From: Apophysomyces variabilis
Lineage: Eukaryota; Mucoromycota; Mucoromycetes; Mucorales; Mucoraceae
Reading direction: 5' to 3'
NCBI GenBank assembly: GCA_002749535.1
Contig: MZZL01000380.1
Coordinates: forward strand, 789,041-853,040
Length of the DNA stretch: 64,000 nucleotides
In this document: piece by piece, positions 47,115-61,300 of the stretch
Layout: each line of letters starts with the position of its first letter
Numbering within the stretch: the first letter of the stretch is position 1
The notes under the pieces: model-generated
Databases searched by the model: none
Told to the model about the DNA's origin: nothing
Seen by the model: the letters and a program-made list of their open reading frames with translations, nothing else
Position numbers and translations under genes: made by a program

Positions 47115-48167
47115 TAAACTTTTTGTAATTACCTTACATGCATAGTGTCTCCTTTATATGCGCGTAATATGGCATAGCGTTGCCGCCCTGGTCACCTGAG
47201 AAATATGACCGTTTTCTTTGTTAGAGGTGGGCATTTGTGCACGCACTCGGTATTTCCAGTCAGGCCTTCCAAGGCAAGATTGAAAGCCCTGTAGCCATAT
47301 TAGATGATAATATGCACGAACTACGCAATCGGAATCTGGTCATCTAGAAAGAAAGTATGGTATATACTTAAGTCAACTGGACTATGGGGGAAAAGGAAAA
47401 ATGAACTTCGTTATACCTAATGTTTCAGGGATCATTTCCGTCATTATAAATAAGTGTTCCCTTATATCCATGAAATAAAACTGGCTTCGCAGACAGGTAT
47501 ATAACGAGCAGAGGATATTCTGTCAAGATGAGACGATCTTCTAAGTCTTCAAATGAATTCAAACTACTGGAAACAGAAGTCTATCAATTCCTATGATTCC
47601 AGACTTAAAAGCTGCACGTTGGGAAACCTTCCTCGACCCTTGCATTTTCTGTAGGTAACAGAGTAAAGTTCACTTACTGTCATCCGGCAGCAAGCACTGG
47701 TACAATGACATCAATTCGCTGAAACGATTGTCGAGATATTGTACAGGGTTGCTTTGTTCCGTTAAAGCGACAATCAGTCATTGACAACTACATTTCTATG
47801 ATAAATGTTGTAGAATTGAATCCATAGCTTCGCGTAATCCCAATAACGTAAAATGAGTTATATATTACGGGCTGCTTAATATCATAGCAGTCAGGTTTCG
47901 ATGAGAATGTAGACAGTAATAAATCTTTGTCTAGTCAGACCGATCAATTATTAAATAAGACGGACTATTCATTACTGCATCCAACTTTATCTCTTTACCT
48001 TCCCTGTATAGATAAATTGTCCCTGCTGGTCAGTTGTGGCATGTCGCATGGCCAGCACAGATCATGGGGTTCGCAGTTGAGATCCCGCCAAAGTTTATCT
48101 TTCAGCTGGACCGAATTTACCTTCTTCTTTTTGCTTATTTGCCAATTGAGTCTAGGATATTTCCGTC
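47115..48167. other. Intergenic between DBP6 and VNX1
   Basis: It contains the DBP6 3' UTR and VNX1 promoter. No repeat, RNA gene or frame worth calling was seen. Confidence 0.5.
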
Positions 48168-51100
48168 ATGAATGCATCAGGACCATCGATAAAGGATGGA
48201 ACCCGATCTTCAAAGAATAGCGATGAAGCGGAGAGCTCTACACGACAAGTAGAACTAAAAGAAGATGCTTCAGAGTATGAACGACACAAAAAGAGCAAAA
48301 TGAAAGAAGAAGAACAAGTAGAGGAGGGTGAAGAGGATGAGGAGGAACCAGAAGAAGAAGACGAGGAACGGGTGCAGGAACGGGATGACAATGACAATGA
48401 ATCAAGTACAAGTAATTCAATACGTAAACGGGGGAAACGACATCATGCTGAGGATGACGATTCAACTGGAAGCCGTGAGGATCGTGAAATGACACTGAAG
48501 GATAGACAGGAGGTGAGTTCAAATAGGCTGAAAGTAAATAAGCTTTTCTGATGCCCTTTTTCTATTGTGACCTTAGGCGATCAACAAGCGACACCCATTT
48601 GGTCTACCTATTTGGAAACCTGCGTTGTACAAAAAGTCTCGATCGGTGGTCCGCAGGGCAAACAAGGCATTGCATTCATCTCCGTCATCTTCACCAGAAT
48701 TGTTTCTAAATCCTGGTAACATTCTATGGGCTGTTATCTTTGGATGGTGGCTTGCCGCTGTGATGCTGGTCATCTCGATTATCCTGCTTCTCCTGCCGCC
48801 GGACGGACAGGCGTACAGTCGCGTCATACGAGAACTTGCTATTTATTTGCTATGGCCATTCGGGCGCTACGTGGAACACCATCCCGATGGTGCATTATCA
48901 AATATCGACGTATTTGCTGGAGAACCCAGCTTAAAGAGAAGAAAGAAAAGTTTCGTGCGACGATGTATAGATGTTGTCCGTTCGGGACCCGCCGCATGCA
49001 TCTATTACTTATTGTTCTATCTTATCATTGGTAAATATTCTGCCGATCCATCTTTGGCTATATCATTCATCTGATCTCTTTGTTATTGTTTGTTTATCTG
49101 GTTTTTGTACCATAGCACCTTTGCTACTCTTCGTCTCAACGATCAGCTGGCTATGTGTCGTCACTATTCCAACGGCGAAGTTGCATTATATATTGGTCCG
49201 TCATCTTCGCCGGCACCCACTTAGCCTTAGGTTCAAGAGCCCATCAGCCAAACGAGAGGAGATCGGCAGGCCGGTATTTGTCCTACTCTGCACTTATCAA
49301 GCTATTGGATTGCAGTACTACAAGTACACCTATCATGGAATCAACATTATCTTTATCAACTTGATCCCACTTGTGTTCTTTGTCATTCTTGACGATTGGG
49401 TCATTAAAAGGTATTGGCCCGGGTTAGATATATCCTTGCCTCCGGTGGTCTTTTTCCTCGCTTTGGCGTCGGTCATTCCTCTATCTTACTTTATTGGCAT
49501 GAGTGTCAGTTCCGTGTCAGCTCAGAGCAGTATGGGTGTTGGCGCGGTAATTAATGCTACCTTTGGCAGCATTATCGAAATTATTCTTTATGCAGTAGCA
49601 TTGATGAACGGTAAAAGTGCACTTGTGGAAGGTGCCTTGATCGGCAGCTTTATAGCAGGTGTGCTACTGATGCCAGGGTGTTCCATGGTGAGCAGTGGCG
49701 TTAAACGCAAAGAACAAAGGTTCAACGCAAAGAGCGCAGGTGTTACCTCGACCATGTTGATCATGGCTATCATAGGTGCATTAGCGCCCACGCTCTTTTA
49801 TCAAATGTTTGGAGCGGTATGTGCTTGTAGTAAATCAAGGTAGCATAAAGCACTTATTTTGCTTCCAGATCGAACTGCGTTGTACGGGTTGTCCCGAGTC
49901 TACGGATGGCATTATCTCGTGTTCACAGTGTTACTACGACCAGATGAACCCAACGATCGATCCTGTATATCAGAATAGCGCAAAGCCGCTTACTTGGATC
50001 TGTGCAGCTATCCTACCTTCGGTGAGCATTGACTGTTCGTTTTTACTTTCTTCTTGTCTTACATATCGAAAGGCCTATGTTGTTGGTTTAGTCTTTAGCC
50101 TTCATACGCATGTTGATATGGTATGGAAAACGTCAAGACGAAATAGCAGGGCTCTAGGGTCATACTACCGCAGATTGATCCCTTCCCACATAATTTCACA
50201 CCTCGTTCATCCCCTCTCGCCAAATGCCGATAAACAAAGTAGTAAGTATAAATGCTCCAGAACCACCGTACGACGACTTACGCATCTTAAACCGAAGGTC
50301 AGAAATTAAAGCCTCAAATTGCAGTCAGTGCTATTCGAGCGGATATTCCAAGTACGTCTGCCGCAGTGTCTTCAAACCAGCCGTCCTACACAGCACCAGC
50401 AGCGCTTCAACCGCAAGAAGTACCTTCTTACGGTTCCTTCAACACAGGCAGTGCCGCTTTACTTCCACCCCCTATACTGCCAACGGTACGGTATCCTATG
50501 GAGCAACAACCAGTAGAACAGCAACCAAGTCCCTATATATTCGGTGATGAAGACCTTTATGAGGATTTCCAGGGTGGCGAAGAGGAGGAAGAAGTATCTG
50601 GACATGATTCCCCTAATTGGGGAAAGACGAAAAGCTTCACAATTTTATTTGTCTGTACATTACTCTATTCAATCATTGCCGAAGTTTTAATTGATACAAT
50701 CGATGAAGTAATGGAGCACCTTGCGATAAACGAGAAATTCCTAGGTCTGACACTGTTTGCATTGGTAAGTCCTTAAAATGTACAGCAGACACAAGAACAG
50801 ATAATACCTCTTAAGGTACCAAATATCACAGAGTTCATGAACGCAATTTCTTTTGCTCTCAATGGCAATGTCGTTCTGAGGTAAGCTAACGATCAAACTA
50901 ATTCTCCCGTTAAACGTCTATCCTTTTTTTTGAAGTTTGGAGATTGGGTCAGCGTATGCTCTTCAGGTTTGTTTGTTGCAGATTCCGGCCATGGTTGCCT
51001 TTTCACTATGGTACAACTGGGATAAAGAAGAGCAAGCGCAATATACTTTTACGTAAGTGTACATGGTTATGAGAACGCTCTCTCATTATATCACCATTGC

Positions 51101-51292
51101 AGCCTGGTATTTCCCAGATGGGACCTCATCTCAGTGATTTTTTCGGTCTTTTTGCTAACTTACACGTATCAAGAAGGAAAGGCAAATTATTTCAAAGGAT
51201 CCATCTTAATCCTCAGCTACATTGTTTTGCTTGCAGGGTTTTACTACATCCCACTATTTTCGGAGCATAGTATCCTTGTTCCTCCGCAGTAA
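48168..51292 (+). CDS. VNX1: Vnx1-like vacuolar cation/H+ antiporter (CaCA family)
   Basis: Nine exons: 48168-48512, 48577-49030, 49116-49816, 49869-50021, 50073-50241, 50325-50764, 50816-50880, 50936-51052, 51103-51292 (877 aa). A ~150-residue N-terminus is very acidic and cytosolic-looking. More than ten hydrophobic segments follow. The first CaCA alpha repeat reads GVGAVINATFGSIIEIILY...GALIGSFIAGVLLMPG; the second is PNITEFMNAISFALNGNVVL. Between them is the Vnx1-type loop ELRCTGCPESTDGIISC and a Ser/Pro/Gln-rich acidic linker. Length and the long N-terminus fit yeast Vnx1 (low-affinity Na+/K+ for H+) better than the short Vcx1 Ca2+ exchangers; the substrate is inferred. The stop is 73 bp from the convergent PTPA gene. 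Confidence 0.88.
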
Positions 51293-51365
51293 AATGACAG
51301 AAAACTGCTTCGAATGTGAATGATTTTATGCATTAAATGTTTGCTTTTGTAAGGCTATCATTTTT

Positions 51366-52747
51366 CTAGTCAAAAGGAATGGGTCGCGGTGCAGAGGATC
51401 CATTGCGAGCATTGAGAGCAGCCGCAGCAATTGCGCTGGGAACAGGAATGCCACAACACTCAGGGCGCTCCTGACCCATAGCATATATATCATCCTGACC
51501 ATCATGAGGTCCATGATGCATATGGCCACACTCGTCTTGCGCTTCTTCTGCATGTGGAGAACCTCCCTCAAACGCAATCAGACTACCAAACATAAAATGC
51601 TGCATGATTGGGAGTTTTGCCATCACTTCCGCCTTGTACATCTTGATCATTCCCTGATTAACTTTGGCCCATGTCTTACACGCTGAGATGTCATCTAACA
51701 TAGGAGAATGCCATCTCAATGAAGCTGTGGTCTTCACAGTGTTGATGAAGTGTATACATGCAAGATACATGTAGCATTTGGAAAACTCCTCCACCGTTTC
51801 TCTGTCATGAATAGACTTTGGACGAATATATTTATGGTCTGCCAACAGATGTGTTATCTTATGAAACTACCATACCCGTGATACGTACCATATAGTTGAG
51901 AAGCACCAAACATGAATGGTAAGAAGTGATAATCATCCAGTCCCCATACTCCATGCGACCCTGCAGGCTCCAACCAATACTCAAATTGCAACCTACGCAT
52001 AAGAGCAATATATCTGACAATGACATCGGGTTAGAAATCAATTCTACCTAAAGAAAGAGCATCGTACTTTACAAAGACACGCAGCACGACTGCTGAGTCA
52101 TCTTCTTGCGTCAGGACACCAAGTTTTTCAAGGCATAACCTAATAGATATACATGGGTTTTCCAGCCAAAAAGGAGAGGGAGAAGAGCACAACATGGATG
52201 TGACTTACAGCCATGCTATAAAATTTGCTTCGTGTCCAGTACCGTAGTCTATCCGCTTGCGGTTGCCGAAACTTTCCACGAAATATCTGGCTACTTCGCT
52301 AAGCGCATCTTCAATTACCCACTGTCGCATTAAATCCTCCGCGTTCTGTATGGCTTAATGTGTAAGTTATATTATTTTTGACAGCATGATGCCTTACATC
52401 TTTTACTTTATCGTAGAAGACTTGGAACGAGGGATTGCCAAAACGTGATTTTGAGTTTTCTACGGGAGGAATTTCCGCAATCCATCCTGTCAACGTATCT
52501 AAGACGTTCAAAATCTGTTGTACGTTCTGAGCAATAGAACACATCAATTAATTATCAACCGTGCGCTTTCTTTCCATAAGTTTATGCATACATTGGATAG
52601 CGTGAGGTCGGTATCATTTTTCAGATTCTTGACTGAGGCATTAAGTCGCTCGACATAGCCCATATAAGTATTATATGCATCTGATTGTAAAAACTCGTCT
52701 AGGTGTTCTTTGGTGATGATTCGTTTGACAGGGACTTGGAATGTCAT
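51366..52747 (-). CDS. PP2A phosphatase activator PTPA (Rrd-type)
   Basis: Six exons on the minus strand: 52747-52592, 52526-52398, 52345-52209, 52139-52068, 52013-51889, 51838-51366 (363 aa). PTPA motifs run in order: [14 protein letters not shown], then [62 protein letters not shown], and [17 protein letters not shown] with QHFMFGSL. It is a prolyl isomerase-like chaperone that helps activate PP2A-type catalytic subunits. The C-terminal ~45 residues are a His/Gly-rich tail beyond the core fold. The start ATG lies 153 bp from the divergent URB2 ATG, implying a shared promoter. I cannot tell Rrd1 from Rrd2. Confidence 0.94.
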
Positions 52748-52900
52748 ATTCGGATGCCTTACAGGAAAAGCTTAGAGAGAGAAACTGTGCACAAAAAAGC
52801 TCAGACCAAAAGGGGCAGGTGACTGGTATTCTAAAAATGGTAGTGACAAAAAAAAGTTTCGGCAGCTTTACAGAGAGACACACACGTTGGCAGAAGGGTT
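52748..52900. promoter_or_regulatory. Short divergent promoter, PTPA / URB2
   Basis: Only 153 bp separate the two start codons, so both 5' UTRs and promoters must fit here or overlap the genes. No TATA-like box is obvious. GAGAGACACACACG near 52871-52884 is the only conspicuous word. Confidence 0.5.
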
Positions 52901-55900
52901 ATGAGCGATTTATCGTCTGAAAAGATCGCCAAGGCCTTGAAAGGAGCCGGGCTATCCACGGCAGAAAGGATTGAGATTGCCACAGAAGCCTGGCGAAACG
53001 ACGATGTCTTCTTTCCAAACAAGGACCACTTCTTGTTCGAATGGGTCTGCACAGCATTAACAAAACCAAGCATGAAAAAGTATGAACGAGGACAATCGCT
53101 AGATCCAATATCAGGAACTAATCGTGTTTCAGACTTTCTGAATGCTCTTTGCTTCAGATCGCTTATTGGAAACTACTTCAAGAGCTTCTGGAACACTATC
53201 ACACAAGATCTAAACACGATCGCAAGCAGTCCCCGCCTGTCATTCGCGTCCACTTAGTAGTCGCTTTCGCGACACTCTTCCAACAATTATATGCTGACAA
53301 TACCGGTTTGAATACCGAAGATCGGATCGAGTTCCTCCGCACGACGCATTCATCCCTTACTATTTTATTCTCGAGCTCATTCGCTTATTCATACCGCCCT
53401 GCATTTGAGCACATGAACACTTTGGTTGACCGTTTACTGGCAATACTTCTGATACAGATAGACAAATACGAAGGAAACGAAGACGGCACGGAAAATCAGT
53501 TGCTTCAGACGTTAATTAATGTAGCTGGCGTGGTGTTAGAAAGATATGACGCGCAATTAGTCCAAGCGGCAAACCAAAAGAAGGTGATCTAGTTTTAGAT
53601 GACGCTCGTTTTTCTGATGACCTAGTTTCCTAAAGATATTTACTATGGTTTTGGGTGATATTTTTCCGAGATTGCTCAAGCTTCGACGCCAACTTCCAAG
53701 CTTATCGCAGCAAGTCGAGAATATTCTATCGCACACACTTTTCCACGTTGACACTATACTTGAATATACGTCAGTACTTAAGGAGTCCTCATTTACCAGA
53801 GTCCTTAGCCAATCAAAACAGACAAGCTATGTCTCCAAGCTTTTTGAAGAGTTGAGCACCATGCTGGAGAAACCAAAAGAGGATAGCCAAGTATTAGACG
53901 GTATATTCGACCAACAAAGGGAACCAATCTCACCCTTTTTTTTTACAGTATTTGATGTTTTGCCTATCTTATTCAAGCTGTTTGTGGAAAGATTTCGAAA
54001 GAAACGCCAGCCGACATCGTCCATGCAAGATCTAGGGCGAATTGTCGAATTTGGTTTCTTTATCGAAGCATGCATCATCTTGAGAAAACTCCGGGATAGA
54101 AATAGGGCGATTTATTTGGAATTCCTCGGCCGCATTTTACAACAAATGGTGGAATCGAACGTATATGGTGCACGTAATGACGACGTAGGAAAGGCACAAC
54201 TGGCTGTTCTCGAAGAAATAGCCTACGAAATCGTGTCATACCTAGATGATCCAAAGAGTATGTCATTGTTTGCAATAGAAAACGATTATACTTTATCGTC
54301 TCACAGATGTGGAATGTAGCAAACGATCAAGGTTTAGTGTTCTCTCTCGTCAATACACTTATTCAGATCGACTTTTCGTTGGTTGAGGCTCGATTTGCAT
54401 CCCTGTGGCCGGTTTTGTTGCGCGTAGGTTCTTTCGTTGTCAAAATGCTACGTAAGCATGTATTTATTTCTGTTCTATTAGCCGGAAGCAGGGGCTCAAA
54501 AGCCATGTCTGTCTTTGGCCATCTCATTGTTACAAACATATGCAGTATCAAGACAGATTGATGGTTTCGTGAACGACTTGCTGGTTTCATTGCAGGATAT
54601 GCCTTTTGCCGATGTGTATATGGTTTTGGAAGAACCTTTGTTTTCAAGAACGTTTCTAAAAGAGTATGCTGAAATTGTTACATTGATTACTTCTACTAAA
54701 CATCGTATTAGATTTTCAATGTGTATTACCAAACACATGCCAGCCGCTCAGGCAACTGAGATCTTCGAGAAATTTGCTACAAACTTATATACGGCGCTGC
54801 GCGCAACTGGCCCCGTCACAAAGAAACAAAAACGATCAAAAGATGTCAAGCTGCAGAAGCAATACACTGCTCGGTTCATTGCCCTTTATTTTGGTGAATT
54901 TATCTATGCACTTCGTTTGACACCATCGCAGAGGAACAACTTTGAGAAAGTTTCTTCGGAATTTTTTGGCCAATTTGTGAAATCAGGTTTAGCCAAGTGG
55001 GAGAATGATGCACTCACAATCGAAAACGCTGTGATTCCAGCATTGCAAATCCATTTCATTATGACGAACGCCCTATACGACGTGTATTGGAAGAAATTAG
55101 CTGAGCCTGATCGGCAATGGTTGGCTACAACCTTTGCTAGCATTTTTGAGGAGAGTCAAAAATTGGAAAACCAAACGGGAAGAAATTTGTTAATACATAC
55201 AGTAAGATCGCTTAATTTTCCGTTAGAGCTTGCTTACTGATAAAAAGTGTAGGCCAATGCTATGCTTCAACACGTCTATTCCACCTCCCTACGTAGCGCT
55301 AATCCTCCTATTCCTGAAACCCTCGATCTTGTCAACCCTGTTCTTGACTATGTCATGCAGGATCAGCTTAGCAATTCGCTCAAGTCTAGCTGGGATGGAA
55401 AACTTATTCACCTTCTGGACAGAAACGAAACGAAGATTGCTTGCTGGAAATTGATCACCGACGAATGGTTCGACACCATATGGTATGGCAAAATATAGGA
55501 CCTTAGAAGGCAAACGAATTAATTCGCAAATACAGCTCTTTTATGACAAGCCCTCGTACGGAAAAGTTTGCATCCATGGTCTTGTTGTCTCTTGTCCACG
55601 ATCAAGAATCACCGGGTGTTACCGTCCAGTCCCTCAATAAAACGTTGCTTAGATCTGCCAATTTCTACGAAGCAAAATGCTTTAAAGGTGAGCATACCCT
55701 CGCCATGGCCTGATTTGACTTAACCATATCCGTAGATTGCAGTATAGCAACAGTAACCGGTGCAATTGTCGGGTTTTTTAAAGGTATACATCAAGATACC
55801 GATGAACGGGCAAACATCTTCGCGAAGCATTGTGCTGCTATAGGCCCAACCTCGAAGGACCTACCCTCAGGCATTGTTTCACTTCTATCATCAGAACACG

Positions 55901-58244
55901 ATGCAATGCAGCAGGATTTGTCGATGGCGGAAACAGAGAAGGTCAAGAAGCTCATGGCACTTGTTAAACTCTTGTTACTATTTCCTTTGGAATACTACGG
56001 GAAATCCGAACGGCAGCAAACCCTTCTGTTATCATTTTTGGCAGATGGTTGGGTCATTTGTAATACACAGGCCGATCCAGCGATACGTATTAAAGCTTCC
56101 TTGGCATGTCGAAGCCTTCATCTTCGGCTGATGTTGCATATAGGTGGCCAGGGCATCCTAGTGAGTTATGCTGGCTTCTACTGAGCAAAAAATCTAAGAG
56201 GAAATTACGCTTAGGCAACCGATCCTTCCGTGCTCCACTGGTTTATGCAATCGATCGAGCAGTGGTCTACCGATGACGAGAACGTTTTGGACTCGTTGCG
56301 AGAAGTAACAAAAGAGCTTGACCGACTGTCTCTAGCGTAAATATTTTCTATCAATAGATTTCCTCTCAAGTTGAACTACTACTCACTGTTTTATCCATAA
56401 TGTTAGTGCTGTTTTAAGCAGTGCAGGTGGCAAAGCACCCAGTTCTCAGGCAGCGGACTATTGGAAGACTACTTTGACACATCGTATCAAAACTCTTCAA
56501 GATGGGGCAGGGTTCGAATGGACGATTAATGCTGTGACAGCATTAATCGAGTATTTGCGTGGAAAGAGGTATGCCTTGCTCACTCTATGTCACCTTAATA
56601 AACTCGAAACAAATTACAGGTCTTCAGGAGCAGACTTAGACGATGTTATCTATGCGAAAAATGCAATGCGGGACATTGCAGCTTATATCATCAACATACT
56701 TGACAGTTTAAAGGGTACCTTAACTGCTGCTGTTAATGAAGAGCAGCTTGGATTGGCCCCCATAAACAGTCTGAAGCCTGTATTTATAACCACTAGACTG
56801 TTGGAAGAGTATGCACTTATTCGAGGTTCAGAAGCAAATGAAGGTACATCTAACGGGCAGATAACATACCTTAACTTTGGTCTGTATACTCACGTATTTC
56901 TTTCCAGCTATCAAGACAGCAGAACTCTCCAGCCGTTTTATAGCTCTTGCTTCTCCATTCACGCAGTTCCTTCAACTTTCACTGCGGATAGAGGGGGTGG
57001 TTTTGGACAGTACCACAGATTTTGTGGCTACTTTATGTATAACTCTATCGCGCTATCAGGGAGTAGATGCTATAAAACGTGTGCTAGCTGTGATTTGGTT
57101 TGTACATTCCATTGTGAGCAAGCCAGGTATGACAACAAGAGACTTTTCCTTTATGCTTACGGAATTTCTTTAATTTCAAGGAGCTGATTATGCAGTGCAA
57201 ACGATTGCCGAAGCGTTCAAAACATGGATTCGGTCATTATCAAAAGATCAATTTGACGTGTTAGTTCAAACTTTTATCGAGCAGAGCGAAGAAGAAGCTA
57301 GTGGGCGTGGTAATAACAATAAGGTCTTCCTCTTTCTTCTGGCACGTTTATTACATGATAGCACGGATGGTAAGAGGGAAAAAAAATAGTTCAAGCCGTC
57401 TTCAACGCACAGCAAAAGGCTAAAAAATGGAATTTCTTTTTTGTTTTCTCTAGCGCAAAAACATCGGCTGCATCGGTGGCTACCTACACTGGTTTTGAAG
57501 CTATCATTAATCGCTGGACGAACAGAGTCTATCGAGATTCTACACGATATATTGTCCCTTGTGGCTTTCATTACCGCAGAGAAATCGTTTGAATTCACCA
57601 GTTTTGACCTCTCCTTGCTCCTTTCTTGCCTTCTTCAAATCGCCAGCCCCACTGCACCCGAGCGTTTCAAAAAACAGATTGATCGTCAAACAGTTTACCA
57701 GCTATTTGACGACGCATGTGGCGTTCTCACTAACTTGGTGAACCAACATCGGGAAAAGCTTGTGGACGTGATGCCTGCTTTTGTCGGACTTTTGCAGGCG
57801 CTGCTTCGCAGTTTCCGGTCGACCCATGTCTCTCTTGTTGGCTCTAAACGCAAGACAACCGATCAACAAAAGTCATCAAGTCAAATCATACCCTTAATAT
57901 GTCTCTATTCGCCATTGGACGAATCAACAGCACAACGTTACGCACGCCTACTTACCCAGGTGTCCAAGAAAGCCTCCGGAAGTGCACAGAATGCATGGCG
58001 TATCATGGCTAGACATGCCCCGTATTTACTGCTTGAGTATTTTACCATCCAATCCGACGCTACGATGAGTATTGCACTGCCACAGATCAAGAACGCCTTG
58101 ATTCCTGGTCTATATGGCATCATGGATATGTGCTCTGAGAATGACCATAACTTGATCATGGCCTCCTTGGACGGACCGGGAAAAACGTTGTTCAAGTCGT
58201 TTTATACTAATTGGAAGCAGAACCATAAATACGCTGGTCAATAG
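52901..58244 (+). CDS. URB2: Urb2/Npa2-like nucleolar 60S biogenesis protein
   Basis: Fourteen exons: 52901-53079, 53133-53583, 53636-54257, 54332-54423, 54482-55201, 55253-55482, 55536-55687, 55736-56160, 56215-56336, 56407-56568, 56620-56843, 56908-57126, 57181-57369, 57454-58244 (1525 aa). It is a long, mostly alpha-helical protein with no catalytic motif. The C-terminal ~230 residues follow the Urb2/Npa2 domain: a Leu-rich block, ARHAPYLLLEYF, LIPGLYGIMDMC, LMASLDGPGKTLFKSFYTNW and a basic end. Urb2 joins Npa1, Dbp6, Nop8 and Rsa3 in the earliest pre-60S complex; DBP6 lies 6 kb away on the same strand. Several acceptors (54331, 55535) were fixed by frame rather than by nearest AG. The ATG at 52901 gives an uninterrupted first exon. 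Confidence 0.85.
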
Positions 58245-58359
58245 AATATCATTCTATATTATCAAGTTCTGAAAAGTTTTGTAATTTGTTTTGTTTACCT
58301 TTCTTTTTATTTAAGAATTTTCGGGAAATCACATGTTTTAAAAGTAATAAGAGAATATT
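58245..58359. other. 115-bp convergent gap URB2 / SEC24
   Basis: Only 115 bp separate the two stop codons, so the two 3' UTRs almost certainly overlap. An AT-rich stretch near 58300-58350 may serve poly(A) signals of both strands. Confidence 0.6.
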
Positions 58360-61300
58360 TTATCTACCCTGTTTCTCACATTTTGCGCGCAGGAAGCCTA
58401 ACCATTGGAAATAACTCATACCTGAGCTGGCTTCCGTTTGGTTGGCACCTGCTGCTGTTGGCCCAGTAGGCTGTCGGTCTTCTAATAAATGGGATAGGAA
58501 TCTGGCTCGCGCAAGTGCATCACCGTCTTCCCTGACGATTAAGATAGATGGGTAATAAGTAGTCTGCCGATTTGATCTGAGATGGGCAATGATAGATGCA
58601 ACACGTTTTGATAGGGCGGAATCCACTGAGGGGAGCATAGCGACAGGGCCAGATTTCACCTGACTAATATTGGCAACGCCGAGCAAGTCCTTGCATAGTG
58701 GTGGTACAGCCTCCTTGCCAATCCAAATGTATATCATCTGCTTATTTTCAATGAGATAACATCCATGAGGTTCTAGTTTCTCGCTGGAAAGATGAAGACG
58801 AGGTGGCAGTATACATTGGCCTGTTGCCTGATCAATCATACCAGCCTATGTAGTAAATACGCGTTTAAAAGTCTTGCTTTCCTGTTTCCACCACAGTGCT
58901 TTGATCTTACCTGCTGTGGCATGTTATGAAGTGAGTAAAAATTGGGATGAATGTAATGAAGCCAGCTTGACATTGGCAATATTCGTAATAAGACAGCCGC
59001 TTGGCTGCGGATATCCACAGGAACACCCTGGGCATCTTGGAAGGTTTCCTGGCATGTGTTTTACTTTGGATCAGAAGGGGTAACTTAGTGGATCGAATCA
59101 TGACACTTACATTCTTTAGCACGCCAAGTACCAGTAAAGGCAGCAAGCTAAGATTCCTGCAGATGGAAAGATTACCCGCGATAGGATTAGGCTTTCCAAG
59201 GACGTGCACATTGTATGCGCTGCAGATGGCTGCCGTCTGCTCGGATAGGAGAGCTCTTCCTTCACGCAATTTTCGGGTTGCAGCTTTGTCGATAGCTATT
59301 GGAAATAGTTTAATTTAACTTGCAGCCCACCATCATCTCACAGACATGTATGTTAAGGCTTTTTTTTTTTACCTTGATGGCATAGAGCTCGCGCAACAGC
59401 CACTTGATCTGCGGATGAGAATACTTCTCCCAAGTTCTTAGTCACCGGTAAGCACAGGTTCATAACTCGAATACGACGTTCCCCAAAACAGGTAGTGTAT
59501 AAAAGAGCCGTCTGGAAGAAAATTACAGGTGACTGTATGTCTTCCTCAATGCCGATATCGACACAGTACAACTGATTACGAGGGACATTCGGCAATGCCA
59601 TAACGTCTGGCACTCGTGTTGTGCAATTTCCGTAAAATGCTTTGCATACTAGTCCTGGAGAACAGCGAGTACGCATCACCGCTTCCAATCCAATCTTCTC
59701 TCCCAGTAGTGCTACAATTTCCTCCTTCACCTGAATGGCATCTGCTGTATTTGTCGATTTGAACATGGGATAGAAATGAGTTTGACCTCCTGTGAACCGA
59801 GGAATGACGTCTAACAGCGTGTCCATGTTATATATCAAATTCACGACAGAGATCTTATCTACTTACTTAACGTAGCCACATCTGAATAATGATTGCCAAA
59901 GATGAACATGTCGGCGCATACCTGTGATTTGCTGCATTCATTGGCAAATAGCTTGAAAAATGAATTACTCGGTGGCATTAAGGGCGCTTCGGTCACTGCC
60001 ACACTACGGTCTTCCTGCGCTTTCACGGCACCCTCGCCTACGCTCGGCAAGCTTCCCTGGAAACACACAATCTTTCCACCTGTCGATGACTGGTAGTGCA
60101 TTGCGGACGTTAAAGCAAAAATATCATAAATACATGGAATATTACCATAAGCTTACGGGCAGCTTGCAGCGCAGGTCCCAGACAGTTGGTGGCGGCGTGT
60201 GTCCCATTATACATCGTCTTCATACGATTCAAGAGATCTTCGACAATCGATCGACTTTCTGCTAAATTGACCACCAGATCGCTAGTAGCCCTCGGAAGAT
60301 ACATGTCGTTTAGTTCGCCCACAACAAGGATCTCGGGTTCATCTCCTGTGAGCTTATAGAAAGCAACAGCGCTATCCACCGTGATAAAAGCAATCTTTGT
60401 ACGACCATCTTCATTGGGAATCTTATCTAACGCGGCGAGAATGGCATCAGTGACTATGCTGATCATTCCGGTTTGGACAGCTTGATATGAAGTATCAATA
60501 ACAAACACATATACAGGAGGTTGGGGTGGGCGGACCATATACTCTGCGGATGCAACAAAATCAACACAGCCATAATTAAGTTCAGGTCGACTCCACCGAT
60601 CCACATGCTGTTGGTTTACGACATCCCAATCAAATGAAGATGGAACTGAGTAGAACTTTGCTTCAGTACATCATCTTCCATTTTCTGTTTCCCATTTTAC
60701 CATCATTATCCAAGCCGCACATATTACATCGCCATTGTAATGCGTTTTCGCGAAGTTGGACAAACGGGTTGATATACGTCTTGCAGCGCGTGCATCGAGC
60801 CACCACTGTATCTTGCACAACAGGAACGTCCTCCTGATATAAAGATAAAAAGTTCCGAGGTTAAGGATCAGTTATAGAAGAAAATAGGTCATGAATAGAT
60901 CCAAACACCTTACGTTTTCCGTTGCCGGAGTGGGATAGGGTTCGAGTATTAAGGAAAAGGGCAAGCTTGACTGCTTAAGGAGAGAATTGGAGAAAGGAAC
61001 AGCATTTAACGTGCAGCGGTTATAACGTGAACTGCATTGAGCGTAGACCGAAGGTGTTACTGACAGCTAAGTTATCACGCATAAGTTAGCTAATACACGT
61101 TCAACGCGTTTCGCGAGAGAAAACCTTACGTTGGGTGGCAGTTGTGGTGTAGGTGGAGGGTTGTTCAAGTCTTCTATCAGTGGTGGTTGGCCCATGAGGC
61201 TGAATTCTTCTCTAGCGGATAGATTAAGGTTCGTAAGACCATTCACCATTCCATCGTAAGGATTCTTCAAAATGGCAGGTGGGACATGCGCGGTCGCAAC

